NCBI GenBank assembly: GCA_965218715.1 | Contig: CBDCLY010000027.1 | Span: forward strand, 1-64,000 | Source of the DNA: CBDCLY01 sp965218715 | GTDB lineage: Bacteria > Bacteroidota > Bacteroidia > Flavobacteriales_E > Vicingaceae | DNA length: 64,000 bases | Reading direction: 5' to 3' | Shown: positions 26,839 through 35,952 of the stretch, one piece after another | Numbering within the stretch: the stretch's first letter is position 1 | How the letters are laid out: each line of letters opens with the position of its first letter | Notes under the pieces: model-generated | What the model was told of the DNA's origin: nothing | Database searches by the model: none | Seen by the model: only the letters and a program-made list of their open reading frames with translations | Translations under genes and position numbers: made by a program

Positions 26839-27846
26839 CTAGATGAGTTTGTCAGCCAATATTCTCATTTCAACTGCTGGAGCCATTTTTTCGTAAAGAA
26901 CTCGGTAAACAGCAGTAGCTATTGGAATGTCAACATTGTGCTTTTCATTTATCTTGACGATACTTTTTGCGGCATAGTAGCCCTCTGCTGTCATGTTCAT
27001 TTCCATTTGAGCAGACATAACAGAGTACCCTTTTCCAACCATGCTTCCAAAGGTTCTATTTCTTGAAAATTGTGAATAAGCGGTAACAAGGAGGTCCCCA
27101 AGGTATGCAGAAGACTTAACGTCTCTATGTATTGGGCTTAACACGTCTACAAATCGTTCAATTTCCTGTAAGGCATTTGAAATGAGGACAGATTGGAAAT
27201 TATCTCCATATCCAAGTCCATTATAAATTCCTGCCGCTACAGAATAAATATTTTTTAAAATTGCCGAAAGTTCTGTTCCAAACAAATCATCTGACAAATG
27301 CGTTTTTATGTATCTGCACTCCAACAATTCAGCCATTGCTTTGGCCAAAACTTGGTCTTGAGAGGCAACTGTTAAGTATGATAAGCGCTCCAGGGCCACT
27401 TCTTCCGCGTGGCAAGGCCCACAAATTATTCCCATTCTTTCATATGGGATTTTAAATTTCTTGTTGAAAAATTCTGCTGGGATTTGATGAACTTCTGGCA
27501 CTATTCCTTTAACTGCAGAAAATATTATTTTTTCTTCAAGGTCTGAATTGTCTCTTTTACCAAAAACGTCCATTAAAAAGGCAGACGGGGTTGCAATTAC
27601 AATTATCGGAGCGCTAGCGATTATTTCCTCAATGTTGTTACTAACGCGGATAATATTTCTATCAAATTGAACAGAAGACAAGTACCTAGGGTTGTGCATG
27701 TACTTGTTGATGTAGTTTGCCTTGTCGGCATCTCGCATCCACCAATGAACTTTTTTGGCATTATTCGAAAGCAGCTTAACAATCGCTGTTGCCCAGCTTC
27801 CGCCACCTATTACGGCAATTTCTTTTCCCTTTTCCTCTAAATTCAT
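26839..27846 (-). CDS. gpsA: NAD(P)H-dependent glycerol-3-phosphate dehydrogenase
   Basis: 335 residues. The Rossmann motif GGGSWATAIVKLL is at the N-terminus. The substrate/catalytic region has IFSAVKGIVPE, GPCHAEEVA, and the Lys in LSAILKNIYSVAAGI; SSAYLGDLLVTAYSQFSRNRTFG is a strong family signature. It makes sn-glycerol-3-phosphate for phospholipid synthesis. It lies 34 bp downstream of lysS on the same strand and converges on uvrC with a two-base gap, without a clear terminator between them. Confidence 0.96.
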   Translation of the reverse strand: MNLEEKGKEIAVIGGGSWATAIVKLLSNNAKKVHWWMRDADKANYINKYMHNPRYLSSVQFDRNIIRVSNNIEEIIASAPIIVIATPSAFLMDVFGKRDNSDLEEKIIFSAVKGIVPEVHQIPAEFFNKKFKIPYERMGIICGPCHAEEVALERLSYLTVASQDQVLAKAMAELLECRYIKTHLSDDLFGTELSAILKNIYSVAAGIYNGLGYGDNFQSVLISNALQEIERFVDVLSPIHRDVKSSAYLGDLLVTAYSQFSRNRTFGSMVGKGYSVMSAQMEMNMTAEGYYAAKSIVKINEKHNVDIPIATAVYRVLYEKMAPAVEMRILADKLI

Positions 27847-27880
27847 CTCTAACGAAAGTACTAATTATTGGTTTTTTTCT

Positions 27881-29593
27881 CTAATTCAACAAAAGCACCA
27901 TTTTGCTTCCATCTTCATTAATTTCAACTTTAGTCATCTTTAGTTTTGCAAGCCCCTTCATTCCTTTGTCCCACTGCTTATTGCTTAAACCCACTTTTTC
28001 TTTCAAACTTCCTAGCTCAATAGGGCTTTCCTTTTTTAGGCAATCCGAAATGGCTTTTTCAGAATCAGAGAGTTCAAGGGCCTTCTTCTCTGGTCTCATT
28101 TGAGGGAAAAACAGAACCTCTTGAATGCTGGTGTTGTTGGTTAAAAACATAATCAATCGATCTATTCCTATCCCCATTCCTGATGTCGGTGGCATGCCGT
28201 ATTCCAGTGCGCGAATAAAGTCATGGTCGATAAACATTGCCTCGTCGTCTCCTTTTTCTGACAATTTTAGCTGGTCTTGAAATCGTTCAAGTTGGTCTAT
28301 TGGGTCATTTAGCTCCGTGTAGGCATTTGCCAATTCTTTTCCATTTACCATTAATTCAAACCTCTCAGTAAGCTTGGGGTTCTCTCTGTGTTTTTTACAA
28401 AGTGGAGACATTTCAATTGGGTAATCTGTAATAAAAGTAGGTTGTATGTAATGGTGCTCACATAATTCTCCAAACAACTCATCAATTAATTTTCCTACAC
28501 CCATGCTTTCGTCCACGTCTAGACCTAATTTTTTGCAGGTCTCTCTTAGACTTATTTCATCCATTCCGCTTACGTCTATCCCCGTGTGTTCTTTAATCGC
28601 ACTTAAAATCGGAACTCTTTTGTAAGGAGCCTTGAATTCAACTTCTTCTCCATTAAAGTTCAATTTGGTTTTTCCTAGCACTTCCTTGCAAATCGTCTCA
28701 AGTAGTTGTTCAGTAAAGTCCATCATCCATAGATAGTCTTTATACGCTACATAAATTTCTAATACTGTAAATTCTGGATTGTGAGTTCTATCCATCCCCT
28801 CATTTCTAAAGTCCTTTGCGAACTCATAAACCCCATCAAAACCACCTACAATTAATCGTTTCAAGTATAACTCGTTTGCTATTCTTAAATATAAGTCGGT
28901 TCCCAAAGCATTATGGTGGGTAATAAATGGCCTTGCAGCAGCCCCCCCTGGAATTGGTTGAAGAATTGGCGTTTCAACTTCTAGGTAATCCCTTTCATTA
29001 AAAAAGTTTCGCATGGCGTTGACCACTTTTGATCTAGTAATGAACGTCTTTTTTACCTGATCGTTCACAATTAGATCAACATACCGCTGGCGGTAACGCT
29101 GCTCCGGGTCTGAAAATGAATCATAAACTTTACCCTCGGCATCTTTTTTTACTATTGGAAGTGGTTTAAGAGACTTGCTCAAAACAATAAGCTCCTTTAC
29201 CATGATGGAAATTTCTCCCACCTTTGTTTTAAATGCATCGCCTTTTACACCAATAATGTCTCCTATATCAAGGTTCTTTTTAAAAACCTCGTTATAAAGG
29301 CTCTTGTCTTCGCCTGTACAGATTTCATCTCTTGCAATGTACAATTGAATCTTACCAGAAGAGTCTTGAAGTTCTGCAAAAGAGGCCTTTCCCATTATTC
29401 TTCTACTCATTATTCTTCCTGCGCAAGTAATGTTGTTGAACTCAGATTTTCCTTCAACAAATCCATCGGTCACCTCTTTCGCAAGTGTGTCAACTGGAAA
29501 CAATTCTGGTGGATATGGGTCAATTCCTTGCCCCCTCAATTCTGCCAAGGCTTCACGCCTTAATAACTCTTGTTCTGATAACTTTCTGTCCAT
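27881..29593 (-). CDS. lysS: Lysyl-tRNA synthetase, class II
   Basis: About 570 residues from the ATG at 29593. An upstream ATG (29599) and TTG (29614) are in frame, but the TTG sits inside a promoter -7 element (TATCTTTG), so it should not be in the transcript. The N-terminal OB-fold anticodon domain (CAGRIMSRRIMGKASFAELQDSSGKIQLY) is followed by class II motifs (FRNEGMDRTHNPEFTVLE; the final GMGIGIDRLIMFL). A roughly 65-residue C-terminal extension after FFPQMRPE is like that seen in other Bacteroidota LysRS. It charges tRNA-Lys. It is divergent from the sugar isomerase gene and probably co-transcribed with gpsA. Confidence 0.96.
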   Translation of the reverse strand: MDRKLSEQELLRREALAELRGQGIDPYPPELFPVDTLAKEVTDGFVEGKSEFNNITCAGRIMSRRIMGKASFAELQDSSGKIQLYIARDEICTGEDKSLYNEVFKKNLDIGDIIGVKGDAFKTKVGEISIMVKELIVLSKSLKPLPIVKKDAEGKVYDSFSDPEQRYRQRYVDLIVNDQVKKTFITRSKVVNAMRNFFNERDYLEVETPILQPIPGGAAARPFITHHNALGTDLYLRIANELYLKRLIVGGFDGVYEFAKDFRNEGMDRTHNPEFTVLEIYVAYKDYLWMMDFTEQLLETICKEVLGKTKLNFNGEEVEFKAPYKRVPILSAIKEHTGIDVSGMDEISLRETCKKLGLDVDESMGVGKLIDELFGELCEHHYIQPTFITDYPIEMSPLCKKHRENPKLTERFELMVNGKELANAYTELNDPIDQLERFQDQLKLSEKGDDEAMFIDHDFIRALEYGMPPTSGMGIGIDRLIMFLTNNTSIQEVLFFPQMRPEKKALELSDSEKAISDCLKKESPIELGSLKEKVGLSNKQWDKGMKGLAKLKMTKVEINEDGSKMVLLLN

Positions 29594-29611
29594 AATCATT
29601 CTAATTCGCTG

Positions 29612-29619
29612 CAAAGATA
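29612..29619 (-). promoter_or_regulatory. Candidate -7 element of lysS
   Basis: Minus-strand TATCTTTG fits TAnnTTTG exactly, 12 to 18 bp before the two ATG candidates. It decides against the TTG at 29614 as start. No clear -33 element is visible. Confidence 0.4.
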
Positions 29620-29711
29620 GTGTTTTAGAGCATTTTGTATGCGTTCTTTCCCCATCAGTTAAAGCTTGTATTCATCTATTTTCCGTTAATTTGCAGTCAA
29701 CTTTTTTTAAA

Positions 29712-30698
29712 ATGAAAGAATTAATACAAGACTTTACTTCTCACCTGGAAGATGCCTTAAGAATTGGTAAAAGCACGGTTTTAGCAGCTCCAGAAAAAGA
29801 AATCCGATCCATCCTAATTTGTGGACTTGGAGGTTCTGGAATTGGCGGAACAATCATTAGCCAACTTTTGGCTTCAGAAGCTCGCATTCCCATTGTTGTG
29901 AACAAGGATTACTCTATTCCTTCCTTCGTGAACGAAAACACTTTAGTTGTCGCATGTTCCTATTCTGGAAACACCGAGGAAACAATAAGCATGTTACAAG
30001 AAGCTTCTTCTAAAACAGAAGAGATCTGCCTAATAAGCTCTGGAGGGCAGTTTTTTGAAATGGCCAAGGAAAAAAATTACAATTTTGTAAAAATTCCTAG
30101 CGGTCATCCGCCAAGGGCTGCATTTGGTTTGTCCTTCCCGCAGTTGTATTATGTCTTGTCTTTTTACAACATAATAGATGACTCTTATTTACTTGAGTTC
30201 AACAACAGTATTCGTCTAATAAATCAAGAAGAAAATGCCATTCAAGAAAATGCAAAATCAATTGCACAATCTTTAGACGGTAAAATTCCTGTAATTTATT
30301 CAGAATCTACCTTTGAGGGAGTCGCTATCCGCTTTCGCCAGCAATTAAATGAAAACTCAAAATTGCTCGCATGGCATGCTGTAATACCAGAAATGAACCA
30401 CAATGAACTAGTGGGATGGAGAACAAAAAACAACAATCTAGCTGCGGTTTTTATTGAGTCTAGCAAATCTTATTACAGGAATAAAGAAAGAGCTGCTTTT
30501 AGCGAAGGTGTTGTTAGTGAGTACACAAATACGATTGTAAAACTTAGCGCCAAAGGAAACAGCATTTTAGAAGAGGCTTTATATTTGGTTCATCTAGGTG
30601 ATTGGGTAAGTTTTTATTTATCAGAAATAAGATCTGTTGATGCTGTTGAAATTGCAGTTATCAATAAACTAAAGGGCATGCTGTCCGAGTTAAAATAA
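29712..30698 (+). CDS. Bifunctional phosphoglucose/phosphomannose isomerase
   Basis: 328 residues from the ATG at 29712; the frame is open further upstream but overlaps lysS and is not coding there. SIS-domain features include ILICGLGGSGIGG, VVACSYSGNTEETISML and CLISSGG, and the C-terminal SIS half has RFRQQLNENSK and PEMNHNELVGW, the signature of Pyrobaculum-type bifunctional PGI/PMI. It interconverts fructose-6-phosphate with glucose- and mannose-6-phosphate. A near-consensus promoter (TTG, 18 bases, TAATTTG) sits just upstream, divergent from lysS. Confidence 0.9.
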   Translation: MKELIQDFTSHLEDALRIGKSTVLAAPEKEIRSILICGLGGSGIGGTIISQLLASEARIPIVVNKDYSIPSFVNENTLVVACSYSGNTEETISMLQEASSKTEEICLISSGGQFFEMAKEKNYNFVKIPSGHPPRAAFGLSFPQLYYVLSFYNIIDDSYLLEFNNSIRLINQEENAIQENAKSIAQSLDGKIPVIYSESTFEGVAIRFRQQLNENSKLLAWHAVIPEMNHNELVGWRTKNNNLAAVFIESSKSYYRNKERAAFSEGVVSEYTNTIVKLSAKGNSILEEALYLVHLGDWVSFYLSEIRSVDAVEIAVINKLKGMLSELK

Positions 30699-30721
30699 GG
30701 CCTCTAAATTTCTTTAACGCA

Positions 30722-31894
30722 ATGAAATGGCCTAGACTTTTTATTAAGATAATAGCAATACTGGTTGGGCTAGTGTTGTTGCTTATTTTGGTTTTTAATT
30801 TAAGCGGGGATGGCCATTTGCCTAAGGCAGTTTGGAGCGCATATCTCCATGGTGAAACCGGGCCTGGAATTTATGATCAAAACAAGTTCGTGCATAGAGA
30901 GGTTTTTGGTTCTAATCCAATTCCATGGACTAAATCAAACTCTGATGTCAAGCTTAGCAAAAAACAAGACTCCTTAATTAAATCCTGGGAAACGGTCGCT
31001 TTTCTTGTCTTAAAAAACAAAGAAATCCTTTTTGAAAAATATTACCTCGACCACAATAAGGACAAGCTGAGTAATTCTTTTTCTGTTGCAAAATCATTCG
31101 TTAGCATAGCAATTGGCTCTGCCATTCAACAAGGTTTTATTAAGGGTTTAAATCAACCAGTGTCTGATTTTTTACCAGAATTCAACTCACCTAGCAAGCA
31201 AGACATTAACATTGGCCACCTATTATCAATGTCCAGTGGTATCAATTTTGGAGAAAGCTACGGAGACCCGTTTGGATTTATGGCAAAAGCCTATTATGGC
31301 CGATCTATATATGATATAACGGTAAACAAACCCGCTGAGAAAAGCCCGGGAGAACTTTGGAAATATCAAGGAGGAAACACTTTGTTGTTGTCTTTTATTT
31401 TAAAGCAGGCAAGTGGCCTAAGTTTAAGTGATTACTTCTCTAAACATGTTTGGGGCCCAATTGGGGCTAATCAATCTGCACTTTGGACCATTAGTGAGGA
31501 AGACAGTTTAGAGCGATCTTATTGTTGCTTTTACAGCAATGCAAGAGGTTATGCTAAGGTTGGTCAGCTTTATCTTGATAGTGGCTCAGTGAATGGTTTA
31601 AGTATCGTACCAAAAGAGTATTTTTTAAAATCCATTCAGGCAGTCAACATCAAAAATGATTCTGGAAATATAATTGACTATTATGGCTTACAATGGTGGT
31701 TAGGAGAATATGCACAGCATTCTTTCTTTTATGCGCGAGGAATTCTTGGACAATACATTGTAGTTGTTCCTTCTTTGGATCTAGTAATTGTAAGACTTGG
31801 GCATCTTAGAGACAACAAAAGGAATGTAAAAATTCCATCAGATTTGTTTTTATACCTTGAGGCAGCATTTGCGTTAAATTCACAGGTAGATTAA
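30722..31894 (+). CDS. Serine hydrolase, class C beta-lactamase/penicillin-binding-protein-like
   Basis: 390 residues with an N-terminal membrane anchor (about 7-25). The nucleophile motif SFSVAKSF provides SxxK (Ser-Val-Ala-Lys, about residue 120). The YxN-type motif appears as FYSNARGYAKVG, and a third conserved region is HSFFYARGILGQYIVVVPSLDLVIVRLGH. The family includes beta-lactamases, DD-peptidases and esterases; substrate cannot be told. It follows the isomerase by 23 bp on the same strand, and the TonB receptor gene starts 45 bp later. Confidence 0.88.
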   Translation: MKWPRLFIKIIAILVGLVLLLILVFNLSGDGHLPKAVWSAYLHGETGPGIYDQNKFVHREVFGSNPIPWTKSNSDVKLSKKQDSLIKSWETVAFLVLKNKEILFEKYYLDHNKDKLSNSFSVAKSFVSIAIGSAIQQGFIKGLNQPVSDFLPEFNSPSKQDINIGHLLSMSSGINFGESYGDPFGFMAKAYYGRSIYDITVNKPAEKSPGELWKYQGGNTLLLSFILKQASGLSLSDYFSKHVWGPIGANQSALWTISEEDSLERSYCCFYSNARGYAKVGQLYLDSGSVNGLSIVPKEYFLKSIQAVNIKNDSGNIIDYYGLQWWLGEYAQHSFFYARGILGQYIVVVPSLDLVIVRLGHLRDNKRNVKIPSDLFLYLEAAFALNSQVD

Positions 31895-31939
31895 CACTAC
31901 CCCATGGCCTTATATTTGTGGTCTTTCACAAAATTCAAT

Positions 31940-34342
31940 ATGATTAAAAAGCCCTGTATTTTCATGATTGCTCTTTTCGCTGGGACTTTACTGTGCTTTG
32001 GACAAGAAATTAAATTATTAGATGGCCAATCTTTAAGCCCAGTTCCATATGCCACTGTCACCAACCCCTTGGGCACAATTAGTTCAACAAGTAATATTAA
32101 TGGGCGGGTTTCTTTAATTCGTTTTGAAAAGTCTGACAGTCTTTTTGTTCAATGTTTAGGTTACGAATCTCTTTGGTTAAAGCCCTCCTCTTGGACATTA
32201 AGTGGTACAACGATTTTATTGAAACAGTCGAGCTTTTTGCTTAACCCAGTTGTAATCTCCGCTAATAAATGGGAGCAACAAAACAAAGAGGTTAATCAAA
32301 AAGTGATTTCAATGTCTTATAAAGAAATTCAAGCAATTAGCCCACAAACTGCAGCAGATTTAGTTGGCGCTAATGCCGGTGTTTTTGTTCAAAAAAGCCA
32401 ACAAGGCGGGGGCAGTCCTATGATTCGAGGGTTCGCAAGCAATCGTCTTTTATATGCCATCGATGGCGTAAGAATGAATACTGCTATTTTTAGGGGTGGA
32501 AATGTTCACAATGTAATTAGCTTAGACCCTTTAGCATTGCAAAATACAGAGGTAATTGTAGGTCCTGGTTCGGTTGTATATGGAAGCGATGCTATTGGTG
32601 GTGTTATGAGCTTTAATACCCTAAAGCCCTTTTTCTCTCCAGACTCCCTAAGTTTAAGCGGAAGAGGTATTTATCGTTTTTCCTCCGCAAATTTAGAAAA
32701 CACTGCTCATTTTGATTTTAATCTAGCGAACAAGAAGTGGTCTTGGTTAAGCAGCGCCAGCTGGAGTGATTTTAATAGCATAAAAATGGGAAGCCATGGA
32801 CCAAATGAGTTTCTTAATTACTCCTTTCCAGCCAGCATAAATGGCATAGACTATGAGGCCACTTCAAAAAACAATAGAATTCAATCTTATAGCGGATATC
32901 GTCAAATCAATGTGCTCCAAAAAATCTCTTACCAAATTGATTCCAATAAAGTTCTGAAGTATTCATTTCATTTTTCGGAAACTTCTGATATTCCCAGATA
33001 CGACAGGCTTATTCAAAGGCAGTTGGGTGCGCCTCGTTATTCTGAGTGGTATTATGGTCCACTAAAGTGGTCCATGAATCATTTGGTTTTTAGTCAGGAA
33101 AAAAAGTCTTTTTTATGGGACAAGTACCGAGCTTCAATTGCTGTTCAAAATTTTGAAGAAAGCAGGAATTCTAGATCATTTGGAGATTCAATATTAAACT
33201 CCAATATAGAAAATGTTTCTGCCTACTCGGTCAATTTTGACGCACAGAAAAGCCTAAAGCTTGGCCGCTTATATTATGGCCTAGAGTACATAACAAACCT
33301 AGTGAGATCAAAAGGTTTAAGCATACACCATTTAAACCAATCAAGAAGTGCAGCAGGCTCTCGTTATCCCAAGTCGAGTTGGGCAAACTACTCTGCTTAC
33401 CTCAACCATTCTCTTCCTTTATCTGACAAAACTGTGATTAACACAGGAATTCGTTACACCTCGTATTATTTAGAAAGTGACTTTAGCCAAGAATCTTCTT
33501 TGTACCCATTTAGCGACATGGAGATTAAAGGGTCTGCGGTTGTAGGCTCAATTGGCATGATCCATCAAATTAGTCCACTTCTAAGTATACAGCCAAACTT
33601 GTCTTCTGGTTTTAGGGCGCCCAATGTTGATGATGCTGCAAAAGTTTTTGATTCTGAGCCAGGAGCGGTTACGGTGCCCAACTCAGATCTAAAAGAAGAA
33701 AGGGTTTACCAAGCGAGCATTGGGTTGGGGCTAAAGACAAAAAAATTAGCCATTCAAATCAATCCTTACTACTCTTATCTTGACAATGCAATGCTTAGAA
33801 GAAACTCGAGCTTTAATGGCTTAGATAGCATAGACTATTTGGGTGTAAAAAGTCAAGTTCAAAAAATTCAAAATGCCAGCTATTCGGAAATTTGGGGAAT
33901 AGAAGTTGAGGCTGAGTGGTTGTTTTTGTCCTATCTAAGCCTTGAGGGGCAAATAAGCATACAAAGTGGTAGGGAAAAGGCGGAGGGCGAATCATTTGTG
34001 CAACCGAGACATGTTGCCCCAAGTTTTGGTAAGTTGTTATTAAAATACAAAAAGAATAGGCTCTTATTTAATGCTAGCCTTGTTTTCAACGGAGAAATAT
34101 CAAGCGCTAATTTGAATCCTGGGGAGGCGGTTAAGACTCACTTATATGCTATTGATAATGCAGGACAAGCGTTTGCTGCTTCTTGGCATAAGCTAGACTT
34201 TAAAGCTTCATATCAGTTCCATAAAAAAGTAAACTTCTTGACAGGCATAGAAAACATTACCGACCAAAGGTATAGGACCTACAGCTCAGGAATAGCTGCA
34301 CCAGGAAGAAATTTTTCTCTTACAATTCAAGTGAATATTTAA
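31940..34342 (+). CDS. TonB-dependent receptor
   Basis: About 800 residues from the ATG at 31940, which opens a signal peptide (MIKKPCIFMIALFAGTLLCFGQ); the open frame extends 12 codons upstream to 31904. A carboxypeptidase-regulatory-like domain comes first. The plug is canonical (AADLVGANAGVFVQKSQQGGG, MIRGFASNRLLYAIDGVRMN, EVIVGPGSVVYGSDAIGGVM). The barrel ends GIENITDQRYRTYSSGIAAPGRNFSLTIQVNI, with the usual terminal aromatic/hydrophobic residues. The plug sequence resembles hemin/haemoglobin and copper receptor types more than SusC. Ligand unknown; the downstream genes do not identify it. Confidence 0.93.
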   Translation: MIKKPCIFMIALFAGTLLCFGQEIKLLDGQSLSPVPYATVTNPLGTISSTSNINGRVSLIRFEKSDSLFVQCLGYESLWLKPSSWTLSGTTILLKQSSFLLNPVVISANKWEQQNKEVNQKVISMSYKEIQAISPQTAADLVGANAGVFVQKSQQGGGSPMIRGFASNRLLYAIDGVRMNTAIFRGGNVHNVISLDPLALQNTEVIVGPGSVVYGSDAIGGVMSFNTLKPFFSPDSLSLSGRGIYRFSSANLENTAHFDFNLANKKWSWLSSASWSDFNSIKMGSHGPNEFLNYSFPASINGIDYEATSKNNRIQSYSGYRQINVLQKISYQIDSNKVLKYSFHFSETSDIPRYDRLIQRQLGAPRYSEWYYGPLKWSMNHLVFSQEKKSFLWDKYRASIAVQNFEESRNSRSFGDSILNSNIENVSAYSVNFDAQKSLKLGRLYYGLEYITNLVRSKGLSIHHLNQSRSAAGSRYPKSSWANYSAYLNHSLPLSDKTVINTGIRYTSYYLESDFSQESSLYPFSDMEIKGSAVVGSIGMIHQISPLLSIQPNLSSGFRAPNVDDAAKVFDSEPGAVTVPNSDLKEERVYQASIGLGLKTKKLAIQINPYYSYLDNAMLRRNSSFNGLDSIDYLGVKSQVQKIQNASYSEIWGIEVEAEWLFLSYLSLEGQISIQSGREKAEGESFVQPRHVAPSFGKLLLKYKKNRLLFNASLVFNGEISSANLNPGEAVKTHLYAIDNAGQAFAASWHKLDFKASYQFHKKVNFLTGIENITDQRYRTYSSGIAAPGRNFSLTIQVNI

Positions 34343-34354
34343 TACCTTTAAAAC

Positions 34355-34711
34355 ATGAACCTTGAGCTATTTCGAGATTATTGTTTAGAAAAAAAAGGAG
34401 TTAGTGAGGGTTTCCCATTTGGAGAAAACACCCTAGTTTTCAAAGTGGGTGGAAAAATGTTTGCTCTTTGTGGGATTGAGCCTTTTGAAAAAGTAAATTT
34501 AAAGTGTGACCCTGAAGAATGTATTCGTTTAAGGGAAGAGTTCAATGGGGTTGTAGAAGGGTATCACATGAATAAAACACATTGGAATACTGTTTCGGTT
34601 TCGGATGACGTTCCATCTAATTTATTTAAGGAAATGATAGACAATAGCTATCGATTGGTTTTAAACAGTTTGACTAAAAACACATTGTTAGCGTATGGCC
34701 TCAGCAAATAA
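34355..34711 (+). CDS. MmcQ/YjbR family protein
   Basis: 118 residues, full length for the YjbR/CyaY-like fold family. The diagnostic pattern KKGVSEGFPFGENTLVFKVGGKMFAL and the C-terminal GYHMNKTHWNTV are clear. These small proteins bind DNA in some reports but have no settled function. It follows the TonB receptor by 12 bp and overlaps the DUF502 gene by 17 bp, so it belongs to the 34.3-37.2 kb operon. Confidence 0.9.
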   Translation: MNLELFRDYCLEKKGVSEGFPFGENTLVFKVGGKMFALCGIEPFEKVNLKCDPEECIRLREEFNGVVEGYHMNKTHWNTVSVSDDVPSNLFKEMIDNSYRLVLNSLTKNTLLAYGLSK

Positions 34712-35288
34712 ACCACCAATGATTAACAAATTTGTAAAATACTTTATTCAAGGTCTTTTTTATACGGTTCCAGCGGCTGTTACCATTTATGTTATTTTTT
34801 ACTTGGTGGTTTTGTTAGACAGCATTATTGACCTGCCTATTCCTGGACTAGGAATACTAGTAATCCTTTTGGCTGTTGCTTTTATTGGTTTTATTGGCTC
34901 CTACTTTTTGCATTACTTAAAGCCTTTTGATAGGGCCATTCAAAAAACCCCGCTAATCAAATTAATTTACAGCTCAATGAAGGATTTGATGAATGCCTTT
35001 GTTGGAAAAAAGAAACAATTTAATTTGCCCGTTCTTGTGAAAATGGGAGATGGCTTTGAGGCTGAAAGGCTTGGTTTTATTACAAAGGAAAGTCTTAAAG
35101 AATTAGGAATTCTTGAGGATAAAGTAGCTGTATATCTCCCCTTTTCATATGCCATTAGTGGCGAGGTGTTAATTGTTCCTAAAAAGAACATTACTCCTAT
35201 TAACGCAAGCCCTGCTGAAGTGATGAAATTAATTGTGTCTGGCGGGGTAACAAGTGTTGAACAAATAAAAAAAAACAATGAAGATTAA
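34695..35288 (+). CDS. DUF502 family integral membrane protein
   Basis: 197 residues with two TM helices (about 13-33 and 45-70) and a soluble C-terminal beta-rich domain (KETVAVYLPFSYAISGEV-type segment, here DKVAVYLPFSYAISGEVLIVP). The LPIPGLGILVILLAVAFIGFIGSYF stretch matches DUF502, known in plants as the LCV/COV family. The ATG at 34695 overlaps the YjbR gene; an ATG at 34722 would remove nine residues before TM1. Molecular role in bacteria unknown. Its stop overlaps the next start by 11 bp. Confidence 0.85.
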   Translation: MASANKPPMINKFVKYFIQGLFYTVPAAVTIYVIFYLVVLLDSIIDLPIPGLGILVILLAVAFIGFIGSYFLHYLKPFDRAIQKTPLIKLIYSSMKDLMNAFVGKKKQFNLPVLVKMGDGFEAERLGFITKESLKELGILEDKVAVYLPFSYAISGEVLIVPKKNITPINASPAEVMKLIVSGGVTSVEQIKKNNED

Positions 35289-35952
35289 AAACTATCAAAT
35301 CCTCTTTCTAGCCCTTGCTTTTCCTTTTATTGGTTTTGCGCAGGCCGAGGTTTCAATTAGCGAAAAACAGGTTAATATTGACAATGTTTCGGGAAATGCA
35401 ATTAGTTCTATTGTTTATAGAGGCGAAGAAAAACCAATACTAAAGCACTGGAAGTCTTTAATAAAATCATATGACGGAGAAGTAAAAAGTGGAAGCGGTT
35501 ATCTTAAGGCCAATAATGTTGTAATTTCTTCAATTAGCGATCAACCCATACAGGTTTATGCCGCAGTAAACCCCTTAAACGATGAAAGTGTAGAGTTTTT
35601 GGCCATCTTTTTAAATGGAGACCAAGCCATTTCTTCAGGAAATGATATTTCTGGTTATACGGCCGCTAGTAGCATTGTTTCAAACTTTGTGTTAAATGAA
35701 ACTCAAGAAAGCACTTTAGAATACTTTGAAAAACAAGAAAAACAATTAAGTTCACTTGAGGGCCAACTTAAGGACCTGATACGGACAAAAGAAAAAAAAG
35801 AAAAAGAGATAGAAGACTGCAAAGAGTTGATCGAGGACAATAATTATGATATTAAAAAGAATCAAAAGGATCAGGCAGCAATTAACTTAAAAATTGAATT
35901 ACAAAAAAAGTTGGCAAAAGATGCAGAAAATCAGAAAAACCGTTTCGAATAA
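35278..35952 (+). CDS. Secreted protein with C-terminal coiled coil, unknown function
   Basis: 224 residues. Signal peptide MKIKNYQILFLALAFPFIGFAQ. The middle is beta-rich (GEVKSGSGYLKANNVVISSISDQPIQVYAAV), without a family I recognise. Residues about 145-224 form a charged coiled coil (LEYFEKQEKQLSSLEGQLKD...). Likely periplasmic. It overlaps the DUF502 gene at its start and the redoxin gene at its end, so the four genes are tightly coupled. No function can be claimed. Confidence 0.75.
   Translation: MKIKNYQILFLALAFPFIGFAQAEVSISEKQVNIDNVSGNAISSIVYRGEEKPILKHWKSLIKSYDGEVKSGSGYLKANNVVISSISDQPIQVYAAVNPLNDESVEFLAIFLNGDQAISSGNDISGYTAASSIVSNFVLNETQESTLEYFEKQEKQLSSLEGQLKDLIRTKEKKEKEIEDCKELIEDNNYDIKKNQKDQAAINLKIELQKKLAKDAENQKNRFE

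Noticed and set aside
29430..29711. Upstream extension of the phosphoglucose/phosphomannose isomerase frame
   Set aside because: It overlaps the lysS start and promoter and has no family similarity; the ATG at 29712 begins the domain.
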